From: Gordionus sp. m RMFG-2023
Lineage: Eukaryota; Nematomorpha; Gordioida; Chordodea; Parachordodidae
Length of the DNA stretch: 64,000 nucleotides
Direction of reading: 5' to 3'
NCBI RefSeq assembly: GCF_954871325.1
Contig: NC_088775.1
Span: 58,505,561 to 58,569,560 of the forward strand
Position numbers and translations under genes: made by a program. Below, in pieces: positions 11,764 through 23,579 of the stretch. Numbering within the stretch: the stretch's first letter is position 1; each line of letters starts with the position of its first letter. The notes under the pieces are model-generated. The model had not been told where the DNA came from and did no database searches. It saw only the letters and a list, made by a program, of their open reading frames with translations.

Positions 11764-12821
11764 TCAGTAGGGTAGCCAGGATTCATTTTTAGGGATTTCG
11801 CCCTTAAGCCTCCATTCACCCGGCCTTTTCTTCCTACTAAAATTATGACTATATATTATTGATTTTCCAATTTTTATTTTGCTATAAAATACAAGATTGT
11901 TATAAAAATGTGGGAAGGGGAAGGGGGGGGGGGGGAAGGGCACAATTATAACGTAATTGAGTCCTTAAAAAGGCGCAGTAATTATATATAAATTATATGC
12001 AATTTTTGTTATAAGAAAAGAAATTCTTTTGACTCATGTGTGTATTTGTATTTTATGGAGTAAAAAAAAAATAATTATCCAATGTTTTATATTTATTTTT
12101 CCTTTTTGTTTTGGTTTGAGTAAGTGTGTTGCTATTGATATTTATAAGGAAGTGGTAACAGTATAATCCCAGATTAGAGATTTGTCTATAATTAATGGGA
12201 TAGTTATGAGACCATCATCTGAAAAAATGTTATGAGGTTCTAATATTGGGGATTCGGGGCATTTTTAGAAAAAGTCTGAGGACTTTATTTATTGACGAAT
12301 GGCTCTATTATGTAATATCTATTACATCATTTCCAATAAAGTTGACTGAACAATTGAAACCCTCTAATTCTAAAATCTATGCCAATTTTTACTGCTTTAT
12401 TAGTGTCAATGAGTGATTTAACTAATATAATAGTCTGTATAAAGGAAAAAATTATAAGTAATAAAATATTGTCCAACTTTAAGAAAAAATTATTCTGAAA
12501 ATTATATCAATGTTTAATTTTTAATTGTATATTATTTTATCCGTTTGGTAGACAGTATAAAGAAAAATATTTACTAGCAAAATAAGAAAAAATTGTCCAA
12601 TTGAAACAGTTAGAATGGGAAAATAGAAGGACTAAATATCTGGCTCCCGCAATATTTAGTGAGTGACGATGACTAGTACTTATTAATTCCTGCATCTTAT
12701 TTGAGATCCATAAAAACTAAACTGTTATAAACAAAATGTAAACTAATGTTTAATGTGTATATTTTATTGCTTTAATCCATTAGATAGATGGTTTAAAAGG
12801 GAATAAATTATTGGTAAAATA
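11764..12821. mobile_element. Possible transposon left end (CAGTAGGGTAGCC) and unexplained AT-rich DNA
   Basis: The word CAGTAGGGTAGCCAGG at 11767 resembles the CAGNGGCGTAGCC termini of many animal hAT-like elements. A possible partner end, GGCTACGCTGCTG, lies at 16228-16240. If they belong together, the hAT at 12822 was inserted within this older element. No matching target duplication was found, so the pairing is speculative. A G-run lies near 11924-11937. The rest shows no coding sequence. Confidence 0.3.
12814..12821. repeat. Target-site duplication, left copy (GTAAAATA)
   Basis: Seven of eight bases match ATAAAATA at 15693-15700 across the hAT element. Confidence 0.6.
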
Positions 12822-12994
12822 CAGGTTTGTTAATCGATCCTTTTAAAAAGATCGAATCCCGATCACGATCTTTTGAAAAAAAGAGGATCAAAATCCAGGA
12901 TCGACCTTTTTTTAAAAAAGGATCGCGATCACGATCCTTTTCTTATTTAAATTTCTGATCGATGCAAAATTAACTAATATAAAAAATAAATAAA

Positions 12995-14530
12995 CGATGG
13001 GATACAACAAAGTGACCCTCTAGGTTCCTTTTTGTTCTGTCTGGGCTTTAATAGTCTAATACGAGACATTAATGACCAATGCAAGCTAAATCTTCATAAC
13101 TGGTATATCGACGATGGTATACTAGGCACGGACTGAAGTTATGTAGGCAATCCAAATAATAAAATCCAGCGAGAAAAGTTTTGGACTTCGAGTTAATCAA
13201 GACAAAAGCGAATATTGTCCTCTTGGGATCATTGACCTTAACCGCGATATATGTTCAATCATACACCATTGAACGCTTTATCACATCTCAGATCTCCAGT
13301 AGGTAAAGACGAGTCCTTTATCAAGTTCTTTGCCTATATTTCACGAGAGATATTCTTTATGCGCGATACACTATCTCGCCTCCCAGCTCACCAAGCTTTC
13401 TTCTTATTAAAGAACTATCTTCTAATTCCAAAAAATTTATATATACTCCGATCGTCACGGATATTTCAATATGACGTCAACCTCGCTGCTCACGAACTGG
13501 AGATTAAACGCCTTACAGAAGATATACTCAATCTTAAATTTGGGGAATTAACATGATTACAGGCTACCTTACCAACCAAATCCGGCGGCATTGACATAAG
13601 ATCATCTTCCCTACTTTCCGTTAGTGCATTCATATCCTCTCGCCTGTCCTGCGTGTCCATCATACAAACACTCAAACATCCTGACCCCTTACTCCTACAG
13701 GCAATTGATCTATGGAAGTCCCTCTCATTAGTCGATCCTCCATCGTCGGCACTACAGAAGGATTGGGATAAACCTCTAGTTGGCCGTTGCTTTCCTTAAA
13801 TGGGAGCCAGCGCCAGAGGACCATTCTCTACTCTTCTCCATTTCCACAGGTAGTGGATAGGTCTTAGACATAATTGCGATATGGTAATGCCTTATCACTG
13901 TATCCTCTGTCAAACATCTGTCAACTCCAAAGACCGTCACTCTCTACACTGCAAGCGCTGTAGAGGCAGATTTATTAAGCATTCAAAATGCAATGATACC
14001 ATTGCCAGGGCCTTAAAATCCGTCGGCATCCCATCAACCCTCGAACCTACCTGCCTTTACAATTCCGATGGTAAGGGCCCGATGGTTCGACTATGATTCC
14101 CTGGAAAAAGGGGAATTCCTAACCTGGGATTTCTCATACATCGATCCTCTTGCCCCTTCCAATATAAATAGAGATGTCATACTAGATGCCGAGGCGAATA
14201 AACTAGCTAAATATTCGCCATCTCTTCCCGCCAATTACATTCCTACCATTAATCGCCACGACTCTAACGTCGTTCGGCTCTCATACCCTGGCCTTCTTTA
14301 AAGAGCTGGGAAAACGGATCTCTGCTAGGACCGAGGATCCCAAAGAGGGATTCTACCTACGCCAAAGATTAGCCATTAACATAGTAAAATACAATTATCT
14401 CAGCTTTATTTCTTCAATATCCGAAACCCTCTAATTGAACACTATGAATAGGATAGACTTTGGCCATTTTGCTGTCTATTATAATGTTAACGTTAAAAGG
14501 GTACTTGAATCTCAATCAATAAAAACAGAT
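12995..14530 (+). mobile_element. 5'-truncated RLE-type LINE copy nested in the hAT
   Basis: This is closely similar to the copy at 16313-19222, starting inside the reverse transcriptase at its Q-G-D-P-L region and running through the Y-I-D-D motif (near 13106), the thumb region, the cysteine/histidine motif (about 13900-13990) and the restriction-like endonuclease. There are several breaks: Y-I-D-D-G is followed by a short deletion near 13130, one in-frame stop lies near 13553, a deletion lies near 13790-13860, and a one-base shift near 14075 separates the finger from the endonuclease. Truncation at the 5' end is typical of target-primed reverse transcription. The 3' tail (14430-14530) is shared with the copy at 61200-61687. 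Confidence 0.8.
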
Positions 14531-14599
14531 AAAATCTTTAATTAATTTATTGTAATTGAATAATATAATATAAGTATAACAATTAGAATATATTTATAA

Positions 14600-15334
14600 T
14601 TAAATTAGCCTTTAATAATAAAATTTTTTCTAAATTATTATCATTTAAACAACCACGTTTTTCATTAAGTACATGTTTAGCTTTACAAAACAAGCGCTCT
14701 ACAGGAGCGCTTGATGCGCTTGATGGTGTTATATTTAATAAATGTTTTTTTTAAATTAACATAATTATTAAAAATATTCACTGAATCATCATTAGAATAA
14801 AAAAAATTATTAATGGAAAGAGCATTTTGACGAGTTTTTCCCATAAAAGGTATCGATCCATGCATTCTTTTGAAGGATCTGCATATGGTTGACCCTGTAT
14901 ATTTTCTAAATGGGCAATTAACCTTTCTTTTAGCAACAATTTGTGGCAGTTAATAAAAGGCCAATTAAGCTTAAATGTTGGGTGAATTATTGATGCCAAT
15001 ATATTACTGTCATCATATAGTGAAGGAAATCTATAATTTTTATTATATGCATTTGGTTATGATCTTCACAAATAATAAAAATTGTATTTTTAAAAGAATT
15101 AATTACTTCTAAATGCCTCTTTAGGTTTGAACTGCAAATCTTTGAAGAAGATATTTTGTTTTTGCATAAAAAGCATTTTGCATAGATCATTGTATGGTTA
15201 CTTCCATCCGTTTTACATAAAGTAAAATACTTACGTAAATTATGAAATGGTAAAAGATTCTCATTCTCACTTTTATCTGCTGTCATATCAATAAAAGTAG
15301 ATGTATCATCTTCTAAATCTATAAAGGAGGACAT
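14600..15334 (-). pseudogene. hAT transposase remains (BED finger and C-terminal domain)
   Basis: The N-terminal part, 15334-14987, starts M-S-S-F-I-D with an acidic leader and continues into a BED-type zinc finger. The C-terminal part (about 14999-14600) carries the alpha-helical H-P-T-F-K-L-N-W block and the S-A-P-V-E-R-L-F dimerisation core, followed by K-R-G-C-L-N-D. The RNase H-like core with its catalytic Asp residues is absent, so the gene is an internal deletion derivative. A homologous C-terminus lies in the nested relic at 5733-6945. Confidence 0.7.
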
Positions 15335-15692
15335 TATTAAAACCTAGAATTTATATTATAATATAATTAATAAATAAATATAAGGTGTTCTTACAAAAAA
15401 TTTGGGAAATAGTTGAAATATAAAATTTGGTGCAATGGTGGTTGATAAAATATGATGTAGAGATATATACATTTTTAAATAATATTTAAATTTAATTTTC
15501 AAAATTTTGATTTTATTTATTGCTTTTTAAGTAAAAAAATAATTTTTAAAAGGATCGGGATCGAATATTTAAAAAAATGATAGCGATCACGATCCACATT
15601 TTAAGGCCAGGATCTTAAATCCGAGAAAATTGACAAATTTATGATCGAATCCAGGATCGGCGATCTTTTGATTCGATCCTTTAACAACTCTG

Positions 15693-15700
15693 ATAAAATA
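15693..15700. repeat. Target-site duplication, right copy (ATAAAATA)
   Basis: Partner of 12814-12821 with one mismatch. Confidence 0.6.
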
Positions 15701-16312
15701 TAACAAAATTAAAAATTAGTAACATGGCAGAACGGGGAATATAAAAGTTCTATATTTGTTACTTGGAATAAAATAGTTTATACTTAAAGGTGATGAATAG
15801 ATGTCAAAATTGTAATATTTTGTTTAATAAATGAATAAAGTTATGTTCAATTCTATTTCAACCACTTTCCCCTGGTGCATAGCTATTTTATACCTTGGGT
15901 ATGGGGTAAAATGACGAAAATGTCATACTTTACTTAATTAGTCATAGCTATTAAAGTATTATAAGTAGAGAGATACACCTTGTTTATTTAGATGAGTTTA
16001 TGGATATTGATATTGTTCCAAAATTTTATGGTAAAAATGCAAAATACTAATCTATTTACCCAGGTCTCCCCTAAAGATATTATATATGCAAAGCAAATAT
16101 AATCCTATATAAATACAAAAATACCTAATCAGTATTTTTACAGGTGTGGTACCCGGCTTAAAGCCATGGGAGCTAATTCCCTTAAAAAATTATAAACCCC
16201 CCACCCCATCCCCTCTCTTGGATAAATCGGCTACGCTGCTGTTTTTTTGAAATAGAAGATAAAAATAATATCCAACATTTTCATTCTTAAACTAATAAAA
16301 AAATTTTAATTC
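15701..16312. other. Spacer with a possible transposon right end
   Basis: AT-rich DNA. A C-run (16197-16215) followed by GGATAAATCGGCTACGCTGCTG-like sequence at about 16219-16240 looks like the right terminus of a CAGNGGCGTAGCC-type element. The last 70 bases are the probable 5' untranslated region of the LINE that follows. No other feature was seen. Confidence 0.35.
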
Positions 16313-17238
16313 ATGAGTTTACCAGACCTCAGCACAGCTTCTACCAAATCTAACTGCCCTTTATGTAATAGACTCGTTAAAGTAACCAAATTGGGGCTAT
16401 TGCCATCTCATCGAAACCAGAAGATAAAATGTCCTCAATCTGGGCTTCCCATCTTAACACCAGCTATCTCTCGAACCCTTAATGCCTTTTCTGCCCTTGC
16501 CCTCACACAACCTATAGTTACCTACCCACGTTGACTGATGTGGCTACTAGCCCAATAGTCCCCACCTCAACCGCCGAAAATGCTCTCACTTTCAATTCAA
16601 CCGACTCCACAGATGTAGAAATATTTTTAGTCACACCAAAACCATTTGTGATTTCACGAATACCTAAGGGAGCAAGACTTCAAGTTGCCAAACACCTCTC
16701 AAAGAACTTGACTTCCTTGATAAATAATTATTCTTCCATAAAACACTGGCTAGACACCCTGTCATTTGCCTTTACTACCTTGCAAGTTCCTGATCCTGCT
16801 AGCAAAAAATCTCTGACACAGCAAATCAAGGATGCTACTATCTACCCCTTACCAATCAATCACTTTTCCACATCTTTTAAAGGTGATGACACTGATAAAA
16901 ATAAAAATCACAAAAATGACCTACTCACCAAGGCCAAGCTTATATCTAAAGCTGGATAACCTGAATGTTAAATCTGCCATACGACTGGCAACATCTGACA
17001 ATAAGCTAGCTCCCTACGATCAAACAACTTATCAAGCTCTTCTCCTAACCCACACGATCTTAAGGACGAAATACCGTCTTACCCCGAAGCTCCTCTAATT
17101 GCAACCACTTTTACCTCAAGCGAGGTTAGAAAGGCTATCCTCTCCTTCAAACGCGATTCTTCACCGGGGGTTGATGGGTTTCGCCCAATATTCCTACAGG
17201 ATCTAACCGCACCTAACATCACACAACAATGCGACGTT

Positions 17239-18051
17239 TTGGAAAAAATTACTCAACTCATAAACCATATGCTTGCTGGAGGCTTACCACCCGCCATTAT
17301 TCCACTCCTTTATGGAGCTAAACTCATAGCCCTCCATAAACCTAATAAAGATATTCGCCCTATAGCTATTGGGACCACTTGGCGCCGATTAACTGCAAAG
17401 CTAGTAGTGAGCAGAATATTGTTCACAGTATCCAATCACCTGTGCCCTAATCAATTAGGAGTCAACGTAAAAGGGGGATGTGAGGTATCCCTACACATGA
17501 CCAGAATGTATCTACAAACAGACCCCAGTGACGATATCCTAATTAAGATAGATTTTTCAAACGCTTTTAACTCTCTAAAACGTACAGCGTTTCTTAATCC
17601 CATTACCCTTTACCCAGAATACTCGCAATTCATCTTCGATTGTTATGCTAGTCCATCGCATCTTCAATTTGGAGATAGATTGATTCCTTCTAGTAGTGGA
17701 ATACAACAAGGTGACCCTCTAGGCTCCTTTTTATTCTGTCTGGGCATTAATAGCCTAATACAAGGCATAAATGACCAATGTAAACTAAACCTTCATAACT
17801 GGTATATCGACGATGGTATACTAGGCGGCTCACCCAGCGAAGTTATGAAGGCGGTCGAAATAATAAAATCCAGCGAGAGCAGTTTGGGACTGCGAATCAA
17901 TCAAGACAAGAGCGAATATTGTCCTCTTGGAATCATCTACCTTAACTATGATCCTATGTTCAATCATACACCATTGAACTTCTTAACACATATTGGATCT
18001 CCAGTGGGTAAAGACGAGTCCTTGTCAAGTTCTTCGCCGACACTCTACTAG
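17239..18051 (+). pseudogene. Reverse transcriptase domain of the LINE
   Basis: This open segment of 270 residues spans finger and palm motifs of a non-LTR reverse transcriptase: L-I-A-L-H-K-P-N, R-P-I-A-I-G, D-F-S-N-A-F-N-S-L (first Asp), G-I-Q-Q-G-D-P-L-G, and Y-I-D-D-G (second and third Asp). All three metal-binding Asp residues are present. It is out of frame with the preceding and following parts, so a full-length protein is not encoded at present. Confidence 0.85.
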
Positions 18052-18062
18052 AGATATCCCTT

Positions 18063-19223
18063 ATGCGCGGTACACTATCTCGCCTCCCAGCCCACCAAGC
18101 GTTCTTTCTATTAAAGAACTACCTCCTAATCCCAAAAATTCTATATACACTCCGATCGTCACGTATCTTCCAATACGACGTCAACTTCGCTGCACACGAG
18201 CTAGAGATTAAACACCTCACAGAGGATATACTCAATCTCAAATTCGGAGACCTATCTTGGCTACAAGCTACCTTGCCAACCAAATCCGGCGGCATTGGCA
18301 TACGATCGCCTTCCCTACTCTCTGTTAGTGCGTTCATATCCTCTCGCCTGTCCTGCGAGCCCATCATACACGCACTCACAAAACATCCTGACCCTTTACT
18401 TCCCCAGGCAATTGATCTATGGAAATCTCTTTCATTAGTCGATCCTCCCTCATCGGCACTGCAGAAGGACTGGGATAAGCCTCTAGTTGGCAACTCCGTT
18501 GCATACCTTAAATCGAGGAGCCAACCCGAGGACCATTCTCTACTCTTCTCCATTTCCGCAGACAGCGGGTATGAATTTCTCGAAGCTTTTCCATCGCGAA
18601 ACCTTGACCAGCTCCTAAGCAATGATGAGCTACGTAACGCCATCGGTCTAAGACTTAATTGTGATATGGTAATACCCTATCAATGCATCCTTTGTCAAAC
18701 GCCGGTCAACTCCAAAGGCCGTCACTCTTTACACTGCAAGCGCTGTAGAGGCAGATTCATTAGACATTCAAAATGCAATAATACTATTGCCAGGGCCCTA
18801 AAATCTGCCGGTATCCCATCAACCCTCGAACCTACAGGACTCTACAATTCTGATGGTAAGCGTCCCGATGGCTCTACCATGATCCCTTGGAAGAGGGGGG
18901 AATTCCTAACCTGGGATTTCTCATGCATCGATTTCCTTGCCCCTTCCAATATAAATAGAGATGCTCTAGTAGACGCCGAGACGAATAAACTCGCTAAGTA
19001 TTCACCATCGCTTCCGGCCAATTACACATTCCTACCACTAATCGCCACGACTCTAACGTCGTTCGGCTCTCATGCCCTGGCCTTCTTTAAAGAGCTGGGG
19101 AAACGGATCTCTACTAGGACCGAAAATTCCAACGAGGGTTACTACCTACGCCAAAGATTAGCCCTCAATATAATAAAATCCAATTACCTCAGCTTCATAT
19201 TCTCAATGACTGATACCCCCTAA
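18063..19223 (+). pseudogene. LINE thumb region, CCHC motif and restriction-like endonuclease
   Basis: An open frame of 386 residues, longest of the element. The first 200 residues are the alpha-helical thumb and linker (with K-S-G-G-I-G-I-R). Then comes C-I-L-C with S-L-H-C-K-R-C and R-H-S-K-C-N, followed by the PD-(D/E)XK-type endonuclease with R-P-D-G and W-D-F-S-C-I-D. It cuts the target DNA to prime reverse transcription in this LINE class. The catalytic pattern looks intact. Confidence 0.85.
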
Positions 19224-19380
19224 TCACAGAATCGGCGATAAGAAGAGCAATTAAGAACAAGAGAGGGATATTCAGATGGAAGTCAACAAAAGAACCAAAC
19301 CCTAATCACAGAATCGGCTATGAGAAAAGCAATTAAGAACAAGAGAGGAATATTCAGATGGAAGAAGAAAAACTGAAGGG
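19222..19380 (+). repeat. 75-bp unit, two copies, at the LINE 3' end
   Basis: The sequence starting 'aatcacagaatcggc' and passing through 'gcaattaagaacaagagag' and 'atattcagatgg' occurs twice in tandem (about 19222 and 19303), directly after the LINE stop codon. The other copies at 14430 and 61200 have a different 3' tail, so this tail is particular to this copy or subfamily. Confidence 0.75.
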
Positions 19381-19792
19381 CAAACTATGAAAACTCATAA
19401 TTCTTTTAAATCATATGCTCAATTTATTATATTAATTCACTATATATTTATTTATATTATTTAAATATATTATTATTTATCCTTAAAAAATATACTAACA
19501 AATGTGATTATTTTTTAAATTGACATATTAATGAAATTTACTATTATATTGATCGTTATTATAATACATTTTATATTACCCTTTATATAAATTATACAAA
19601 TAAATATATTCTTATTGAAAAAAAAAAAATTTAAGATGTGAATCCTTATTATTTTTTAATATAACAATAACCACTCACATGATTATACATAAAAATTGCC
19701 TTAACTAAGTATCTTAAGTACTTTCTTATACATATTTAGTTGAGATGGTTATTAAATAACTCCCTTAGAGTTTATTTTGGTCAATCCGCGAT

Positions 19793-19855
19793 CACCTTGC
19801 CTTTTGTTTAGTTTCATTTTCATGATAACTGAAATAAGAATTTTTGGTAAATTTT
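19793..19855 (+). repeat. Direct repeat flanking the foldback element, left copy
   Basis: About 60 bp around 'ccttgccttttgtttag' and 'tcattttcatgataactga' occurs here and again at about 20605-20665, on either side of the foldback repeat. This is much longer than a usual target duplication. Confidence 0.6.
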
Positions 19856-19927
19856 TAGTATATTCATTTTGTAAATTTATATTCATTTATTTAGTGCACA
19901 TATCCTTGACCTTTTTTGGGTGGACAT

Positions 19928-20604
19928 GTTGTAAATAATAAAATATTTATACTTAGATATATAGTATTATATTTAAAAGAATGTCAATCAAATATTATTA
20001 TTTTTATTGATTGTAAAAAATATAAAGATATTGATTTTTATTATTATACTATTGGAATTTATTATATGAAAAATAAAGTGTAGTTCTTGTAGTTTAAAAT
20101 TTATCGAATCAGAGTTAAAAAAGTTGTTGTAGTTTTGTAGTTTTGTTATATATTTATATATATATATTATGATATGTATGAAATGTCAATATTATGATAT
20201 GTATGAAATGGCAATCAAAAGTGATCTTTTGAAGGAGTTGGGTTGTAGTTAAAATCAGATGATCTTTTGTTCGAGAGTTTATACTTAATATGTTTACATG
20301 ATTATGATTGTAAGATTAATATAATTAATGTGAATAAAGTAAATTTTTATGATGCATCATATTTGTTTGTATATTTTAGAGTATGTGTTAGTGTTAGATG
20401 TATAAAATTCACTTTTTTAACTCTGATACGATAAATTTTAAACTACAAGAAGTACACTTTATTTTTCATATAATAAATTCCAATAGTATAATCATAAAAA
20501 TCAATATCTTTATATTTTTTAGAATCAAAAAAATAATAATATTTGATTGACATTCTATTAAATATAATCTATATATCTAAGTATAAATATTTTATTATTT
20601 CAAC
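19928..20604. mobile_element. Foldback (long inverted repeat) element, 0.68 kb
   Basis: The left arm (about 19928-20118) and right arm (about 20408-20604) are close inverted copies. For example, 'tatttatacttagatatat' on the left pairs with 'atatatctaagtataaata' on the right, and 'gaatgtcaatcaaatatta' pairs with 'taatatttgattgacattc'. The 290-bp centre is AT-rich and not coding. This is the structure of a MITE or foldback transposon. Its flanks share a 60-bp direct repeat. Confidence 0.75.
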
Positions 20605-20665
20605 AACCTTGCCTTTTGTTTAGCTTCATTTTCATGATAACTGAATAAGAATTTTGATAAACACC
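20605..20665 (+). repeat. Direct repeat flanking the foldback element, right copy
   Basis: Near-identical to 19793-19855. Confidence 0.6.
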
Positions 20666-22500
20666 AGAGCATTATCTATTAGAAAATATTTTGTATTTTT
20701 TTTCTTTTTAGTTCAAAATTGGTTAAAATATATTAATCTATATTCACTAATTTTATAAATGAGTCTGATACAAAATTTGTTTGCAAAATGTTATATTTAT
20801 TACAGGTTCCTATTAAATAGCACAAAATTATAACTGAATTGCTCAAAAAAAAAATCTTACGGCTGTGTTTTAGTTTGGCTTATAGTCGGCTATTTAGCCG
20901 GCTTTTAAGTATCGGTTAAATATCTTAAAAAAGTAAGAAGAAATTAAGATTTTAAGTATGCCACTCATTGAGATTTCTAAATAACGATTGTACATATCAA
21001 TTTAAATTATATATATTTGAGCAAACATGCGAATATACCGTAGAGTAATAGCTAATCTTTCTTGATTGCATTTTGTATATCTTATGGATATATGTTGCAT
21101 AAATGATACAATCATATAATTAAATATTAAAATATTCATATGAATTTTGCTTTTATCATGGCGATTCAAATATATTTAATTTACTCTTGTGAATCCGCAT
21201 AAGCTGATAGAGCATAAATTAGTGGCAAAGTTCCATGAAAATTATTTTCTATATTTTAATTTATAAATGCGTCTCTGAGAGAGAAATTAAAAGTATTAGT
21301 TATATAAACAAAAATAAAATTATTTACATCAGACGATAAAATTACAAATAAATTTTTAATTTGTGATATCATATAAATATAATGAATGAAATATATTTTA
21401 TGAGTAACTTGAAAGTAACTAGTTAATTCGGTCGTTATTTTTTAAAATGTCACTCATTATATCAAATTCAAAAGTAACTAATAGTGATTTTTACAAAATT
21501 ATCTCTCCAATAAATCTAACTAGCATTAACAGCACTAATTAAATTTTAAAAAGTTATACAGTTCCCGTATTATTATAAATTTTTGTATCAAATACATTTT
21601 TTAAAAAAGTGTAGAAATTTTACCTTGCAGAGACATTAACAGAACTGTACTAGGTGAGCTATTACAGTATTATGTTTTTAAATTGTATATATTATAAGTT
21701 TATCAAATGAGATTAATTGCTAATCTACTTATTATTCCATTATTATATCAATCAGGGTGTTGCAATTTATACACTTATATTAAAATAAGAAAAAAATTAG
21801 GTTTGATATAAATTAAATTTATTACAAAAATATATATTATATATTCCATATACTACATATTACTAATCAGAAAAACATCTTTATTCCATAATTATGTTAC
21901 TATTCAATTTTTCTCTATTTACATCTTAAACAAAAATTTTGAACAATTAAGATACATACAAAAAAATTGTTCTATCGCTTTTAAGTATACTTTTTAAAAA
22001 AAATGACTAACTAAACAAGCCAAATTAGGGTGTCCTTGTTCAAATACTTTTAAGCCTGTCCTAAAAAGCAATTAAGTACATAAATTATGCTGACCTAGGA
22101 CACTACCTTAATACTCGAAAAAAATACTGAATGCTAAGAACTATTTCCTATGCTCAGATAAAAAAACTTAATCGCGCAGAAAAAAATACTATTTATATGT
22201 GAAACGCTTAGAACTAGTTACTTATTTGCTCAAAAAAATATTTTCTTAATATTTAATTTTAAGAAATTGTATATGATTTTGAATTTTAAAGAATATTGGA
22301 CTCTTCCGTTTCCCGTGAACTTCTGCACACTCTAATTTCAATGACTATATTACGTGACTCCCCTACCCCCTTTGTCATAGGTTCCTATAAATAAAAATTA
22401 CTTTATACAAGGGCTTATTTTAAAAATGAATAATAGTTACAATTAACAATATGACAAATTACTCTTTTTTGAAATATTATGCTAGAAACTTTTTAATCCC
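20666..22500. other. AT-rich DNA with weak repeat traces
   Basis: The word GGCTGTGTTTTAGTTTGGC at 20866 and its partial partner 'aaacaagccaaattagggtgtcc' near 22014 could be ends of a worn MITE, but the match is short. A weak GTAACTAGTTA trace lies near 21405-21425. No coding sequence was recognised. Confidence 0.3.
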
Positions 22501-22509
22501 ACAGCACTC

Positions 22510-22870
22510 ACCTTGATGACGTGAAGATATTAGCATCAATTGATCTCCGTAATATGTCCCAACTCATCAATCTCTGAAGAGTTGAGTATCAATATAATCA
22601 ATTGATCTTAAATTAGCTTTTATTTGATACCCATATTGAGACATTATACTAGAAAATATTAAACCCCCCCCTCATTCCCATCCCCTTTATCTACTTCAAA
22701 GAAATAAAGTGATGATACACCCCTCCCCCCTTCTCGTTCCTACCTACCCTGATGACATATATTGTTGTATATTAATATAATCAATTTATCTTTTTTATTA
22801 GCTTTGAATTGATATCCATTTTAATATTAGGTTAATAAATTATACTCCCCCCCCCCCTCCCCCACTCATG
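22510..22870. repeat. Worn copies of a C-run/GATACCCAT MITE arm
   Basis: Two segments (22600-22675 and 22780-22862) each pair a 'gcttttatttgatacccat'-like word with a nearby run of C residues. This is the same pairing seen in the arms of the MITE at 28726-29095, so they look like fragments of that family. Confidence 0.45.
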
Positions 22871-23579
22871 ACTTAGACCTCGAGCATAGAATAATAAAAC
22901 TAAACAAATAGATTAATAAAACTTAATTTATTTGATGAACTTTAATTTGAAAATAAATATTTTAGTAGAAAGATATTCTGAGCGATTTAGTATTGATTCT
23001 GAAATTCAATAAAAAAAATTCTCAGAAAATCAAAATTTTTACTTTCCAAAATCATTTTTGATTTTAAGTAAAATATCAGTGAAATTCAGTATAAATCTTC
23101 AGCTTTAAGTATTCTTAAGTTCTCAGAAATTAATTTAAAAAATTATGGGCGTTTGTTTCAGTTTTTATTCTATGCTAATATTATAAACCTTTATTATAAA
23201 ATAGTTATTTATTAAACATTTGTAACTGCATTTGCTAATTGAGTGAAAAATTTAAATGATGATGTGTTTATATATTTTTGAATTAATCCACTGATGTTCC
23301 ATGGCCATCTGACCTTTTTTGATCGTAAATAAATAACCCTTTTAAAGACACCCATTGGTGGTCCGGACGCGGAGAATATATTTCTCACTATCTTAAAGTA
23401 ATTCCTAAACTTCTAACCAATTCTCAGCAAATTATCATCTCAACACGCCTTTTTTAATCAAAGATTTTCTCTAAAATACTAAACGTATACACACTTTTAG
23501 TTCTTCCCCCATTTTCTTTAATTTAAACTAACTCGTTGAACATAAAAATCAAATCAAAGAATATTTGAGAACCTTAACC

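Larger units (their letters stand above)
12822..15692 (-). mobile_element. hAT relic with GATC-rich subterminal repeats, containing a LINE fragment
   Basis: The left end reads CAGGTTTGTTAATCGATCC. The right end, on the opposite strand, reads CAGAGTTGTTAAAGGATCG. The flanking 8-bp words match at seven positions. Inside both ends lie clusters of GGATCG/GATCACGATC words (12830-12955 and 15545-15680). The transposase is on the minus strand: a BED finger in the piece 15334-14987 (C-F-L-C then L-K-R-H), then H-P-T-F-K-L-N-W near 14985, and the dimerisation core V-E-R-L-F near 14700. The catalytic middle is missing. A 1.5-kb LINE fragment (about 12995-14530) interrupts it. The element is decayed and not mobile by itself. 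Confidence 0.75.
16313..19380 (+). mobile_element. Best LINE copy: zinc finger, reverse transcriptase, restriction-like endonuclease
   Basis: Non-LTR retrotransposon. In order it has an N-terminal zinc finger (C-P-L-C then S-H-R then K-C-P at about 16346-16440), a domain with I-P-K-G-A-R (about 16660), and the reverse transcriptase at 17100-18000: R-P-I-A-I-G-T-T-W-R-R-L (RT2), D-F-S-N-A-F (RT3), I-Q-Q-G-D-P-L-G and N-W-Y-I-D-D-G (catalytic Asp pair near 17812). It ends with a CCHC-like cluster (about 18685-18775) and a restriction-like endonuclease with R-P-D-G and W-D-F-S-C-I-D (18860-18930). The reading frame shifts about four times (near 16532, 16960, 17090 and 18050). The untranslated tail holds two copies of a 75-bp unit. 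The RT2 wording is that of a widespread endonuclease-type LINE family. It is the least damaged of five copies here. Confidence 0.88.

Noticed and set aside
11764-16240. A single 4.5-kb element from CAGTAGGGTAGCC to GGCTACGCTGCTG
   Set aside because: The ends look alike, but flanking 8-bp words do not match and internal sequence gives no common family. Listed only as possible ends.
18119-18643. 174-residue minus-strand open frame
   Set aside because: It lies opposite the LINE thumb region, which has clear family motifs on the plus strand. It is an antisense shadow.
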